This document shows, piece by piece, positions 53,404 through 62,040 of a stretch of DNA of 64,000 nucleotides; positions within the stretch are counted from its first letter, which is position 1, and each line of letters opens with the position of its first letter. This stretch comes from Methanocorpusculum sp. (GTDB lineage: Archaea > Halobacteriota > Methanomicrobia > Methanomicrobiales > Methanocorpusculaceae). The stretch spans positions 1 to 64,000 of the forward strand of contig DALTWG010000001.1 in assembly GCA_029987245.1 (NCBI GenBank), given 5' to 3'. The notes under the pieces were generated by a model. The model saw only the letters and a program-made list of their open reading frames with translations. It did no database searches and was not told the origin of the DNA. Position numbers and translations under genes: made by a program.

Positions 53404-54944
53404 GCGAAAACCTCCCGGATATAGACGATTTTACCTTCTTTTAAGTGCGGGAGTTTGTCCAGGTCGAGAACGCGGCCTATTATATTAGTGCCGGAGTATG
53501 GCTCTCCGGTCGGGCCGAATTCGTCGCTTCCGCCTGCAACGCGCACGCCTGTCATTCCTGCCGCGGGACGGGAGGAATTGGAAAGCGCGAGGGCGTCTGG
53601 CGCCGGCCGCGCTTTGGGCACATTTTCAGGGATGATGTTGATATTGGAGGCGAATTCCGGTTTAAAGAGGTACATTTCGTCATCTACGTTGTAGATGAAA
53701 GGCATGGTGCCGATAGTATAGCGTTTAAGGCCGGTGACGCGGCGGAACTGGTCCACGGATTTGGGCGCGTTTGCGTAATCGAGCGTGATGTCGACGACGT
53801 TTTCCAGGTCAATGGTGTAAAGCGAGACTTTGCCTTCCTTGAGAACTTCAAGGGTGGTGCCCGGTTTCTGGTCTATTACAACTCTGTTTTCCACATCGCG
53901 GTTGTCTGCCATGACTTTTAAGCCCCGCGCCTTTGCCGCCGCTACCGCGTCGGCAAGCTTCATGCCCCGGAGGTCCAGAAGGGGCGGGGTGACTTCTACA
54001 GCCAGCGCGGCGCCCTTTCCTGCAAAGCGCGCAAGTTCAATGCCTTTTGTCACCGCGCCGACACGGGTGTGGTGAGCATTGGCGGGCACGTCTTTGGTAT
54101 AAATATAGATGGCGCCGCTGGATTTTCCGGCGGTCCTTAGCGTAACGGACCCCTCGCGGCGGGGCTTCTGGCGTTCCTGCGGCACGTCAAGGCGGCCCTG
54201 AAGGTGGTCGCGGATGTAGGTGGACGCGGTCCGCTGAATCTGCATGGAGTTCAGCTGAAGGCAGAATAACAGGTGTTCGACCGAATCGGCACAGGCGGTG
54301 TCGATAGCGGCGTGTTCCGCGGCGTAGCCCTCGGCGGTGATGCAGATTTTGGAAAAAATCTGCATGCCGTCTTCGACGGGCGCGCCAAGGTCGGCGGTAA
54401 GCGTGGCGCTGCTTGCGTCAACGCTGGAAAACACCTGTTCGATTTTGGTTATCCGGTCGCCGTGCGCCCATTTGTCCATAAGGCCCAGACCGTAGATAAC
54501 GCGGCCGATTACGGCGCCGCCCTCGGCTGCGCCGTAGTCGTCGGTGTGCTCGCGGCGGGCGAAGATAAGGTACGCATGCTTTGCATCATAACCGCCGCAG
54601 CCTAAAATGACATCGCCGCGCCGGTAGCGCACCGTCCCTTGAGCGGGCGCAAATGCGCTTGCAAACGGCCCGAACGAAGCGGCATTGCGGTCTTCAAAAT
54701 GCACCCGCAGGGAGTCTGTATCGCTGAATGCAAGCGGGAAAGCGCATCCGGCTTTCATCTCGACAACAATGTCGCCCGCGGATGTTGCAAGGCGCAGGTG
54801 CGAGGTTGCCGTTTTGGAAATCTCGGACGGCTGCAGCAAAGCAACCGATGTCCCGGCCGGCTGGTCCGGCAGGATATCGGATAAAACGGCGCCCTGCGGT
54901 GCCGTTTTTGCCTCGCCGTTGAGATAGAAACTGATATCAGGCAT
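53400..54944 (-). CDS. mmp3: Methanogenesis marker protein 3
   Basis: 514 aa, a subunit of the Mcr activation complex. Seen: an N-terminal ubiquitin/ThiS-like start (ISFYLNGEAKTAPQGAVLSDILPDQ), two related beta-rich halves with VILGCGGYDAKHAYLIFARREHTDDYG and GAIYIYTKDVPANAHHTRVGAVTKGIELA, the latter resembling a cyclophilin-like fold, and a tail with GTNIIGRVLDLDKLPHLKEG that is shared with other marker proteins. Five bases separate it from atwA. Confidence 0.93.
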   Translation of the reverse strand: MPDISFYLNGEAKTAPQGAVLSDILPDQPAGTSVALLQPSEISKTATSHLRLATSAGDIVVEMKAGCAFPLAFSDTDSLRVHFEDRNAASFGPFASAFAPAQGTVRYRRGDVILGCGGYDAKHAYLIFARREHTDDYGAAEGGAVIGRVIYGLGLMDKWAHGDRITKIEQVFSSVDASSATLTADLGAPVEDGMQIFSKICITAEGYAAEHAAIDTACADSVEHLLFCLQLNSMQIQRTASTYIRDHLQGRLDVPQERQKPRREGSVTLRTAGKSSGAIYIYTKDVPANAHHTRVGAVTKGIELARFAGKGAALAVEVTPPLLDLRGMKLADAVAAAKARGLKVMADNRDVENRVVIDQKPGTTLEVLKEGKVSLYTIDLENVVDITLDYANAPKSVDQFRRVTGLKRYTIGTMPFIYNVDDEMYLFKPEFASNINIIPENVPKARPAPDALALSNSSRPAAGMTGVRVAGGSDEFGPTGEPYSGTNIIGRVLDLDKLPHLKEGKIVYIREVFA

Positions 54945-54949
54945 ATGTG

Positions 54950-56716
54950 TTACATCTCAAACATTTCGTCGGTCGTGGTGTGGAGCGCGTCGTCGTCTTT
55001 TTCGCCTTCGGGCGCGCCGCCGGCCAGGGTTGCCTTCTTTGCAACGCCGGATTCGGCACGTTCGTGCTCTAATGCCACGGACTCTTTCATGATGATGATT
55101 TCTTTTTCGGTGAGGTTCTTTAAGACCTCGTCGGTCTTGCCGATGGCGACAATTTTTCCGCCGCGCATAAACATGCAGCGGTCGCAGACGTCGCGGACGA
55201 ATTCCATGTCATGGGACACGATAACAAAGGTCTCGTCCATCTCCTCACGGGCGTTGAGAATCGAGTGTTTGACGTCGATTTTGGTAATCGGGTCCATCGT
55301 GCCGGTAGGTTCATCGAGGAGGATGATTCTCGGCTCCTTGATTAAGACCTGGGCAAGGGCGACGCGGTGCTTTTCGCCTTCGGATAAGGACGAGGGCAGG
55401 CGGTGGAGCACGTCGTTTGCTTTTTTGTCGGTAAAGCCTGCCATTTTCAGGGTAATCATGGCTTTGCGGGTTGCAAGCTCTTTGGGGAATTCAAGGCCGA
55501 TTGCGTCGGTTAAGTTGTCGATGATGGAGCAGTGCGGGTACAGGTCGTATTCCTGGTGCAGGAGTCCGATGTACTGTTTTGCGCGGCCTCTGAACATGTA
55601 GCCGGGTTTTCGCATGTCTACCCATTCGTCGCCGATGCGCACGTCGAGTTTTCCTGCAGTGGGCTCGTAGAGTCCTGCAATCATGCGGGAAAGTGTCGTT
55701 TTGCCGCCGCCGGAGACGCCGATGATGCCGAAGATTTCTTTTTCCTTGATGGTGAAGCTGATGTTGTTTACGGCGTTAATGACGCCGCGGTCAACGGCGA
55801 TGAATTTTTTGAGCAGGTTTTCGGCTCTGACGATTTCTTCGCCGCCTTCATGGAGGGTGTAGGTGATGTCGTCGTGGTAGCCTTTCATGAATTCGGCGAC
55901 GATTTCTTCAGGGGTGCCTACCTGGGTGATTCTGCCGTCGTCAAGGAGGACCGCGCGGTCGCAGGCTTCTTCGAGTGTCTGCGGGAAGTGGGAGGTGATT
56001 ATCATTCCCATGTTCTTTTCGTGGGCGGCCTGTTTTAAGAGGTCGTGTACGATGTTTGCGGTCTTGGTGTCAAGGGTTCCGGTCGGTTCGTCTGCGCAGA
56101 GGAAGAGGGGTTCGCGTGCGAGCTGGCGCGCTAAGACGACGCGTTGTTTTTCTCCGCCGGATAAGTCGCGTGCGATGTGCATCATGCGGTGGGTGAGGCG
56201 GACTTCGTCGATTAGGTCTGCTGCGCGGTTGATGGCGTTTTCTGCGGGGTAGTGGATGTCGTCGAGTGCTTTGAGGACGTTTTCTATCACGCGGTCGTCG
56301 CCGTAGAGGGCGAAGGTTCTTTGAAACATCAGAGAGGTGCGGTGCATGATTTCGGTCTTCAGTTTCTCGTTTTCGGGGGCCCAGAAGTCTATGTCCATGG
56401 CTTCGAGGGTTCCGTCGCAGTCGGGGCATTTTTGGCCGGCCCAGCTCTGGAATTCTATCTTGCCGCATTGGGGGCAGCGGGAGATGTGGTAGATTATCTG
56501 GCCGGAGGTGGGGGGCTGGTCGATGCCGCGGATGAGGTGGATTAATACGGTTTTGCCGCATCCGCTTCTGCCGATTACGCCGACGATTTCTCCTTCGGAT
56601 ATCTCGAGGTTGATGTTGTCGAGTACCCGTGCGGTTTTTGGTTCGGTATCACTGGTTTCCTGTCCCGCAGGAAAATCCATGATGAGGTTTTTTATAGTAA
56701 TGAATGGGGTGGCCAT
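54950..56716 (-). CDS. atwA: Methyl-CoM reductase activation component A2 (double ABC ATPase)
   Basis: 588 aa soluble ABC protein that supplies ATP hydrolysis to activate methyl-CoM reductase. Seen: two nucleotide domains, with Walker A GRSGCGKT (about 49-56) and GVSGGGKT, and signatures LSGGEKQRV and LSEGEKHRV. A zinc-ribbon insertion CPQCGKIEFQSWAGQKCPDC sits inside the first domain, the A2 hallmark. No membrane helices, so not a transporter. A TTG at 56725 is in frame, but ATG 56716 (MATPFITIKNL) is the better start. First gene of the run; it diverges from the PhoU-like gene across a 149-base shared promoter region. Confidence 0.96.
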   Translation of the reverse strand: MATPFITIKNLIMDFPAGQETSDTEPKTARVLDNINLEISEGEIVGVIGRSGCGKTVLIHLIRGIDQPPTSGQIIYHISRCPQCGKIEFQSWAGQKCPDCDGTLEAMDIDFWAPENEKLKTEIMHRTSLMFQRTFALYGDDRVIENVLKALDDIHYPAENAINRAADLIDEVRLTHRMMHIARDLSGGEKQRVVLARQLAREPLFLCADEPTGTLDTKTANIVHDLLKQAAHEKNMGMIITSHFPQTLEEACDRAVLLDDGRITQVGTPEEIVAEFMKGYHDDITYTLHEGGEEIVRAENLLKKFIAVDRGVINAVNNISFTIKEKEIFGIIGVSGGGKTTLSRMIAGLYEPTAGKLDVRIGDEWVDMRKPGYMFRGRAKQYIGLLHQEYDLYPHCSIIDNLTDAIGLEFPKELATRKAMITLKMAGFTDKKANDVLHRLPSSLSEGEKHRVALAQVLIKEPRIILLDEPTGTMDPITKIDVKHSILNAREEMDETFVIVSHDMEFVRDVCDRCMFMRGGKIVAIGKTDEVLKNLTEKEIIIMKESVALEHERAESGVAKKATLAGGAPEGEKDDDALHTTTDEMFEM

Positions 56717-56834
56717 ATAACTCAATCCATTAATAGGGAGTATATTGGTTGTGAGGTGATATTAGGGTTTGGAATGGGGAGGTGCGGGGGAGGATTTTTT
56801 ATATGTTCACTCAACGAATTCACAATACCCACCC

Positions 56835-56842
56835 TTTATATC
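56835..56842 (+). promoter_or_regulatory. TATA box of the PhoU-like gene
   Basis: TTTATATC, centred about 27 bases ahead of ATG 56866, consistent with a leaderless transcript. Confidence 0.7.
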
Positions 56843-56865
56843 CCTATAGACACAATATATTCCCC

Positions 56866-57870
56866 ATGGAAATACGCAAAATCCAAGTCACCGGCGGCTC
56901 CTCCTACGTCCTCTCCCTCCCCAAAACCTGGGTCCGCGAACGCAAAATCCAGAAAAACGACCCCATCGGCGTCGTCAGCCAGGCAGACGGCACCCTCTTG
57001 CTAACCCCCAACATCCACTACGACAGCACCGTCCGCATAAAAGAATTCGCCCTCAAAGACTACCCCGACCCCGGCATGCTCCTTCGCTCCCTAATCGGCG
57101 CCTACATCTCCGGCTTCACCAGCATAAAAATCACCTCCGCCGGACGCATCCCCCCCAAAGTCCGCCAGGCCGTACGCAAATTCACCCAGATGACCATAGG
57201 CCAGGAAGTCGCCGACGAAACCGAAAACAGCATCCTCCTAAAAGACATCCTCAACCCCACCGAAATGCCCTTTGAAAACACCCTCCGCCGCATGTACATC
57301 ATCGTAAAAGCCATGCACAACGACGCCCTCTACTCCCTCGTCCAGGGCAAACGCGACCTCGCCGAAGACGTCGTCGCCCGCGACACCGACGTCGACCGCC
57401 TCCACTGGCTCATCCACCGCCAGTTCTCCCTCATCGTCGAAAACCCCGCCCTCTCGCTTAAAATGGACGTCACCCCCATGCTTGCTGCTACCTACCACCA
57501 GATCTCAAGAATTATCGAACGCGTCGGCGACCACGCCGTCCTTATTGCCGAATCCTCCCTCATCTTAATGGAAAAAGGACTCGACCGCCAGACAACAGCA
57601 AAAATAGGCGAATTCGGCGAAGAATCCCACACCATGTTCAACCGCGCAATCCAGACCGTATTTTCCGGCAGCATCGCCGGCGCAAACAAAATCATAGCCG
57701 ACAACGAAGAACTGGAACAAAAATACCACATCCTCGCCGACTCCACCCGCAAAATGAAAGCCCAGGACGCCGTCGCATTAAACCAGATTGTAAACTCCCT
57801 GCACAGAATCACCGAATACAGCTCAGACATCGCCGAAATCCTGATTAACCGCATGGTAGCAGAATTCTGA
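56866..57870 (+). CDS. PhoU-type phosphate regulator with AbrB/SpoVT N-terminus
   Basis: 334 aa. Seen: an N-terminal swapped-hairpin DNA-binding-type segment (KIQVTGGSSYVLSLPKTWVRERKIQKNDPI) and a long helical PhoU-like part with ISRIIERVGDHAVLIAE and LHRITEYSSDIAEILI, the two conserved metal-cluster helices of PhoU. This pairing is typical of archaeal PhoU regulators. The open frame reaches 56782, but the TATA position supports ATG 56866. The stop and the mutY start share TGATG. The target genes are not in the window. Confidence 0.9.
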   Translation: MEIRKIQVTGGSSYVLSLPKTWVRERKIQKNDPIGVVSQADGTLLLTPNIHYDSTVRIKEFALKDYPDPGMLLRSLIGAYISGFTSIKITSAGRIPPKVRQAVRKFTQMTIGQEVADETENSILLKDILNPTEMPFENTLRRMYIIVKAMHNDALYSLVQGKRDLAEDVVARDTDVDRLHWLIHRQFSLIVENPALSLKMDVTPMLAATYHQISRIIERVGDHAVLIAESSLILMEKGLDRQTTAKIGEFGEESHTMFNRAIQTVFSGSIAGANKIIADNEELEQKYHILADSTRKMKAQDAVALNQIVNSLHRITEYSSDIAEILINRMVAEF

Positions 57871-58766
57871 TGCAGACAAAACTCTTTGATGACCTGCCCG
57901 CCGGAGAAAATTTCCGCAGCCGCTTTGCAAAAACCGGCATCACCGAACCCCTCATGCAGGATTTCCGGGACTTTGTCTTCTCCTTCTATGAAAAAAACGG
58001 CCGCCATGACATGGAATGGCGCCACACCACCGACCCGTACAAAATCATCGTCTCCGAGGTAATGCTCCAGCAGACACAGGTGCCGCGGGTGGCGCTGGTG
58101 TACCCCGCATTCATCAAACGATTCCCGACCGCCGCCGCCCTCGCCGGAGCACAGGCAGAAGAAGTCCTCGCCGCCTGGCAGGGTATGGGCTACAACCGCA
58201 GAGTCCTCAACCTCCAGAAACTCTGTCAGGCCGTGCTCAAAGAGCACGGCGGCGAGTTTCCAAAAGACCCCGCCCAACTCGTAAAACTCCCCGGCATCGG
58301 CCCTGCAACCTCTTGCTCCATAGCCGCGTTTGCCTGGAATGCGGACGTGGTCTTCATCGAAACCAACGTACGCCGCGTGTTCATTCACTATTTCTTCCCG
58401 GAGGATGCGCAGGTAGACGATACTGAACTTCTGCCCCTCGTCACCGCAGCGCTTCCCAAAGGCAGAGCCCGCGAATGGTACTGGGCACTCATGGACCTCG
58501 GCACAGAAATGAAAACCAAAGTGCCCAACCCGAACAGAAGAAGCCGCCAGTATGTAAAGCAGAGCAAATTCGAAGGCTCAAACCGGCAGCTGCGCGGCGC
58601 GGTGCTCAAAAAAATGCTCCAGCTTCACGCCGCCGATGCGAAAACAGCGGCCGCTGCCGTAGGCGCGGACGCGGACGCGGACAAGGTCGCAGACGTGCTG
58701 GAAAAAATGGCGGACGAAGGATTTTTTGTACGCGAGGCGGGCGGGGTGTACCGCGTAGGGAAATAA
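57870..58766 (+). CDS. MutY-like adenine DNA glycosylase lacking the iron-sulfur cluster
   Basis: 298 aa, HhH-GPD superfamily. Seen: SEVMLQQTQVPRV with catalytic Glu at about 63, the helix-hairpin-helix LPGIGPATSCSIAAFA, and FIETNVRRVFIHYFF, where the usual catalytic Asp (LDGNV) is Glu 164. The four C-terminal cysteines of classical MutY are absent: only two Cys remain in the whole protein, neither in that region, which reads GTEMKTKVPNPNRRSRQ. Cluster-less MutY proteins are known in some anaerobes. The C-terminal part may be an 8-oxoG-recognition domain, but is short. A winged-helix-like tail is possible. Overlaps the PhoU-like gene by one base. Confidence 0.85.
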   Translation: MQTKLFDDLPAGENFRSRFAKTGITEPLMQDFRDFVFSFYEKNGRHDMEWRHTTDPYKIIVSEVMLQQTQVPRVALVYPAFIKRFPTAAALAGAQAEEVLAAWQGMGYNRRVLNLQKLCQAVLKEHGGEFPKDPAQLVKLPGIGPATSCSIAAFAWNADVVFIETNVRRVFIHYFFPEDAQVDDTELLPLVTAALPKGRAREWYWALMDLGTEMKTKVPNPNRRSRQYVKQSKFEGSNRQLRGAVLKKMLQLHAADAKTAAAAVGADADADKVADVLEKMADEGFFVREAGGVYRVGK

Positions 58767-58803
58767 CATGTCTGCTTTGCACTCACGTTATCTCATACAA
58801 TGA

Positions 58804-58861
58804 AGGTGACCAACCCGACCAAACTGGAATTGCATTCCAGAATAGTCGGGGTACAGACACC
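58804..58861 (+). promoter_or_regulatory. Structured leader hairpin ahead of phosphohexuloisomerase
   Basis: CCCGAC (58814-58819) pairs with GTCGGG (58845-58850); inside a 4x4 internal loop (CAAA opposite AATA) lies CTGGAAT-TGC-ATTCCAG (58824-58840); GGTG and CACC flank further out. It starts about 60 bases upstream of the gene in a 152-base gap. It could be an RNA leader element or a protein-binding palindrome. Confidence 0.5.
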
Positions 58862-58918
58862 AGCCACTCAAAACCGAAAGGAAGTACTATTTACTCAGAG
58901 AGCAAATATTACTTTACT

Positions 58919-59521
58919 ATGGACAACGGAGCCTATGTTCAGAACATGATGAGTCTTATGAACGCCCGCGTTGACGCGATAGCGCGTTCATTAGACTATC
59001 AGCAGATTAACCAGTTTATCAACGGACTGCTTGAAGCAAAACGCATCTTCATAATGGGTGCGGGGCGCTCGGGCCTTGTTGCAAAATCCTTTGCCATGCG
59101 CCTGATGCACACCGGATTTACCTCCTACGTAGTAGGAGAAACCATCACCCCCGCCATTGACAAGGGCGACCTGTTCATCGCGGTTTCCGGCTCCGGCGGC
59201 ACAAAAACTATCGCAGACCTGGCAGAAACCGCAAAATCCCTTGAGGCGAAAGTGGGCCTGATTACCTCCAATCCGGACTCAAGAATCGGACGTATTGCCG
59301 ACTACATAGTGAAAATCGATGCCCGCCGGGAAACCGACGAGCCCGACAGCCATGAATATGAAATCCGCCAGATTCTCGGACAGTACCGCTCCTTTGCACC
59401 CTTGGGGACGCTGTTTGAGACGTCTGCCCTGATCTTTGGCGACGCGCTGATTTCCACTATCATGCAGCTGAAAGACATCGAAGAACGCGACTTAAAGCGC
59501 AGACACACCAATATCGAGTAA
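58919..59521 (+). CDS. hxlB: 6-phospho-3-hexuloisomerase
   Basis: Interconverts fructose 6-phosphate and hexulose 6-phosphate, the partner of the HPS domain encoded at 31753-33036; together they release ribulose 5-phosphate and formaldehyde for nucleotide synthesis. 200 aa, SIS fold. Seen: IFIMGAGRSGLVAKSFAMRLMHTGF and FIAVSGSGGTKTIADLAE, and the C-terminal EERDLKRRHTNIE helix. The open frame runs far upstream into the mutY region in another frame, but the SIS family begins at MDNGAYVQNM. No clear Shine-Dalgarno sequence close by. Confidence 0.93.
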   Translation: MDNGAYVQNMMSLMNARVDAIARSLDYQQINQFINGLLEAKRIFIMGAGRSGLVAKSFAMRLMHTGFTSYVVGETITPAIDKGDLFIAVSGSGGTKTIADLAETAKSLEAKVGLITSNPDSRIGRIADYIVKIDARRETDEPDSHEYEIRQILGQYRSFAPLGTLFETSALIFGDALISTIMQLKDIEERDLKRRHTNIE

Positions 59522-59530
59522 TCAGTCAAA

Positions 59531-60637
59531 ATGAAATTCACCAAACGTGTTACATCCATAGACATCTCCGGCATCAGAAAGATGTTTGAAGGGGCAGGAC
59601 CCAATGCAATCAATATGGGACTTGGCCAGCCGGATTTCGACACGCCGCAGAATATCAAAGATGCGGCGGTGCGCGCTCTTGCCGAAGGCAGAACGGGCTA
59701 TACGAACAATGCGGGCATAGACGAGCTCCGCCTCGCGGTCGCTGACAAGCTCGCCCGCGAAAACGGGCTTGCATATGCAAAGGAAAATGTGTTAATAACC
59801 GCGGGGGGCTCGGGGGCTTTGCACGCCGCGGTCCAGTGCCTGATTGAAGAAGGCGACAAACTTGTCTTTAACAATCCGGGTTTTGTTTCCTATGCAAGTC
59901 TTGCAAAACTTGCCGGCGGCGTGCCCGAACCGGTTGCCCTCACACCTGAGCTGCACCTGGATGTGGAGGCTCTGAAGGAGAAGTTCGCCGACCCGCGCGT
60001 GAAGGTGTTTGTGTTAAACAGCCCGGCAAATCCAACCGGCATGGTCGAAAGCCCCCAGACTATCCGGGCGGTGGTTGAGTCCGCGGCGGACTCTGGCGTT
60101 ACGGTCATTTCAGACGAGGTGTATGAAAAATTCTGTTACGGCGATACAAAGTTTGTTTCCGCCGCGAAGTTCGGCGACAATGTGATTACGGTAAATGCGA
60201 CGAGCAAAACCTATGCAATGACGGGCTGGCGCATCGGGTTTATGGCGGCTGACGCTGAGATTATCGCGCAGGCAGTAAAGGTCCAGCAGTATGCCCTGGC
60301 GTGTCCCACGTCCATCGCGCAGTACGCGGCGCTGGAAGCATACACGGGTCCGCAGGACTCGGTTGCGGCGATGAAAAAGGAGTATGAAGCGCGGCGCAAC
60401 CTGCTGATTTCCGGTCTTCGCAGCCGCGGGATAGAGGCTGCGATGCCCGATGGCGCGTTTTATGCGTTCCCGAAACTGGATTTGGAGACGACGATGAAGA
60501 TTGTCGCCGCCGATGTCATCATAACGCCGGGGACTGCCTTTGGCAGTCTCGGCGAGGGCTATGCCCGCATGAGTTATGCGGCGTCGCAGGAGAATATCCG
60601 CGAGGCGCTGAAGAGAATTGCATCCGTTGTAAACTAA
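59531..60637 (+). CDS. PLP-dependent class I/II aminotransferase
   Basis: 368 aa, fold type I. Seen: NMGLGQPDFDTPQNI at the start, LNSPANPTGMVES, the Schiff-base lysine K226 in ATSKTYAMTGWRIGF, and YARMSYAASQENI near the end with the substrate-binding Arg. Most like aspartate or broad-specificity aminotransferases; the amino acid is not determined. Nine bases after hxlB and ten before the peptidase gene, so likely one operon. Confidence 0.9.
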   Translation: MKFTKRVTSIDISGIRKMFEGAGPNAINMGLGQPDFDTPQNIKDAAVRALAEGRTGYTNNAGIDELRLAVADKLARENGLAYAKENVLITAGGSGALHAAVQCLIEEGDKLVFNNPGFVSYASLAKLAGGVPEPVALTPELHLDVEALKEKFADPRVKVFVLNSPANPTGMVESPQTIRAVVESAADSGVTVISDEVYEKFCYGDTKFVSAAKFGDNVITVNATSKTYAMTGWRIGFMAADAEIIAQAVKVQQYALACPTSIAQYAALEAYTGPQDSVAAMKKEYEARRNLLISGLRSRGIEAAMPDGAFYAFPKLDLETTMKIVAADVIITPGTAFGSLGEGYARMSYAASQENIREALKRIASVVN

Positions 60638-60647
60638 GGAGAATATC

Positions 60648-61697
60648 ATGGAAATAAAAGAATTAACCGAATTACTTGCAAAGCTGTCGAATGCGCACGG
60701 CATCTCAGGCTATGAGTCCCGGGTTGCCAAGGTCATTAAAGAGGAGATTGCCGGATACGTTGATGAAATCTCCACCGACAAAATGGGCAACCTGGTCGCC
60801 GTGAAAAAGGGCGATGATTTTACCATTATGCTTGCAGCCCATATGGATGAAATCGGGCTTATGGTGCAGTATGTCGATGAAAAGGGGTTCATCCGGTTTG
60901 TTGCCGTAGGGGGCTGGTTTAATCCGGTGCTTGTGTCGCAGCGGGTAATTCTGCACGGCGAAAAAGGCGATATTCCGGGTGTTTTGGGCATGAAGCCGCC
61001 GCATGTCATGTCTGAGGCGGACCGCAAGAAGCCGGTTGAGCTTGCGGATATGTTCATCGATATCGGGGCAAAGTCGCCGGAAGAGGTGGAAAAACTCGGT
61101 ATCACGGTCGGAACACCGGTTACCATCGACCGCGAATTCACGCCGCTTGCGGGCACTGCCGTGACGGGCAAGGCGCTTGACAATCGTGCGGGCTGTGCGA
61201 TGCTTATCGGCGCGCTGAAGGAGATGAAGACTACGCACACGGTTGTTGCGGTTTTCACGGTGCAGGAAGAGGTCGGTTTAAAGGGTGCAAAGACGGCGTC
61301 GTTCCATGTCAATCCGGACATTGCGATTGCGACGGATGTCACGATTCCGGGCGATTCGCCGGGTATCGAGCGGCGCAAGGCGCCGGTGTTTATGGGCGAG
61401 GGGCCGGTTGTGGTTATGGTTTCCGCATCGGGCCGGGGACATCTGGCGGACCCGCGGATTGTCGAATGGCTGAAAAAGACCGCCAAAAAGCATGACATTA
61501 AGATTCAGATTGAGGTGGGCGACGGCGGAAACACAGATGCTTCGGCAATCAACTTCGAGCGCGGGGGTATCCCGTCGGTCCCGGTTTCGGTTCCGGCACG
61601 CTATATTCACTCCCCGGTTGAGGTTATTGATATGTGCGATTTGCAGGAAGCTGTGCGGCTTCTTGCAAAGGCGGTCGAAACCAGACCGAAATTATAA
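60648..61697 (+). CDS. M42 family aminopeptidase (tetrahedral type)
   Basis: 349 aa. Trims N-terminal residues from peptides as a self-assembling tetrahedral cage in the cytoplasm. Seen: two-metal ligands H65 (AAHMDEIGL), D178 (ALDNRAGC), E208 (VQEEVGLKGA), D230 (ATDVT) and H321 (RYIHSP). AAGGAG lies eight bases ahead of the ATG. A run of T follows the stop. Confidence 0.94.
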   Translation: MEIKELTELLAKLSNAHGISGYESRVAKVIKEEIAGYVDEISTDKMGNLVAVKKGDDFTIMLAAHMDEIGLMVQYVDEKGFIRFVAVGGWFNPVLVSQRVILHGEKGDIPGVLGMKPPHVMSEADRKKPVELADMFIDIGAKSPEEVEKLGITVGTPVTIDREFTPLAGTAVTGKALDNRAGCAMLIGALKEMKTTHTVVAVFTVQEEVGLKGAKTASFHVNPDIAIATDVTIPGDSPGIERRKAPVFMGEGPVVVMVSASGRGHLADPRIVEWLKKTAKKHDIKIQIEVGDGGNTDASAINFERGGIPSVPVSVPARYIHSPVEVIDMCDLQEAVRLLAKAVETRPKL

Positions 61698-62040
61698 TTT
61701 TTTCCGCGCGGCAAATTCCCGGCGCATTATGCGAACTACTAATTTTCAAAAATTAGTATGACGAAGGAAAGGTGGTTTATTTTTGAAACGAAGAATTATT
61801 TTAGGCATTCTATTTTTGAACTACTAACGAACTACTAATGCCGCACAACCCGTTTTCGTCCATGGGGTCGGTGTGGTGTATCAGACGGCGCGCACCGATT
61901 TAATGCATCTTTTTGATTTGCACTACCTGCAGGTGCAAAAACGCGGGCGGGCGTTTGTGTATATGCTTGACAAGGCATGGGATTTCGCTGCGTGAATCTT
62001 AGCAAAACCCTAATACGGTGTATCTCCAATCTATTATACC
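61698..62040. other. Intergenic region with a palindrome and GAACTACTAA repeats
   Basis: 343 bases. ACTAATTTT-CA-AAAATTAGT at 61738-61757 is a perfect 9-bp hairpin; GAACTACTAA occurs at 61733 and twice at 61817-61838. A 30-codon plus-strand frame near 61904-61996 (MHLFDLHYLQVQ) and an 84-codon minus-strand frame have no supporting features and are not called. Confidence 0.5.

Noticed and set aside
58804..58861. A tRNA or known riboswitch in the hxlB leader
   Set aside because: There is no cloverleaf, no TTCRAAT loop, and no match to fluoride, SAM or other classes I can recall; it is kept only as an unassigned hairpin.
58475..58918. Upstream extension of phosphohexuloisomerase
   Set aside because: It is a frame-shifted reading of mutY plus the intergenic hairpin; the isomerase family begins at MDNGAYVQ.
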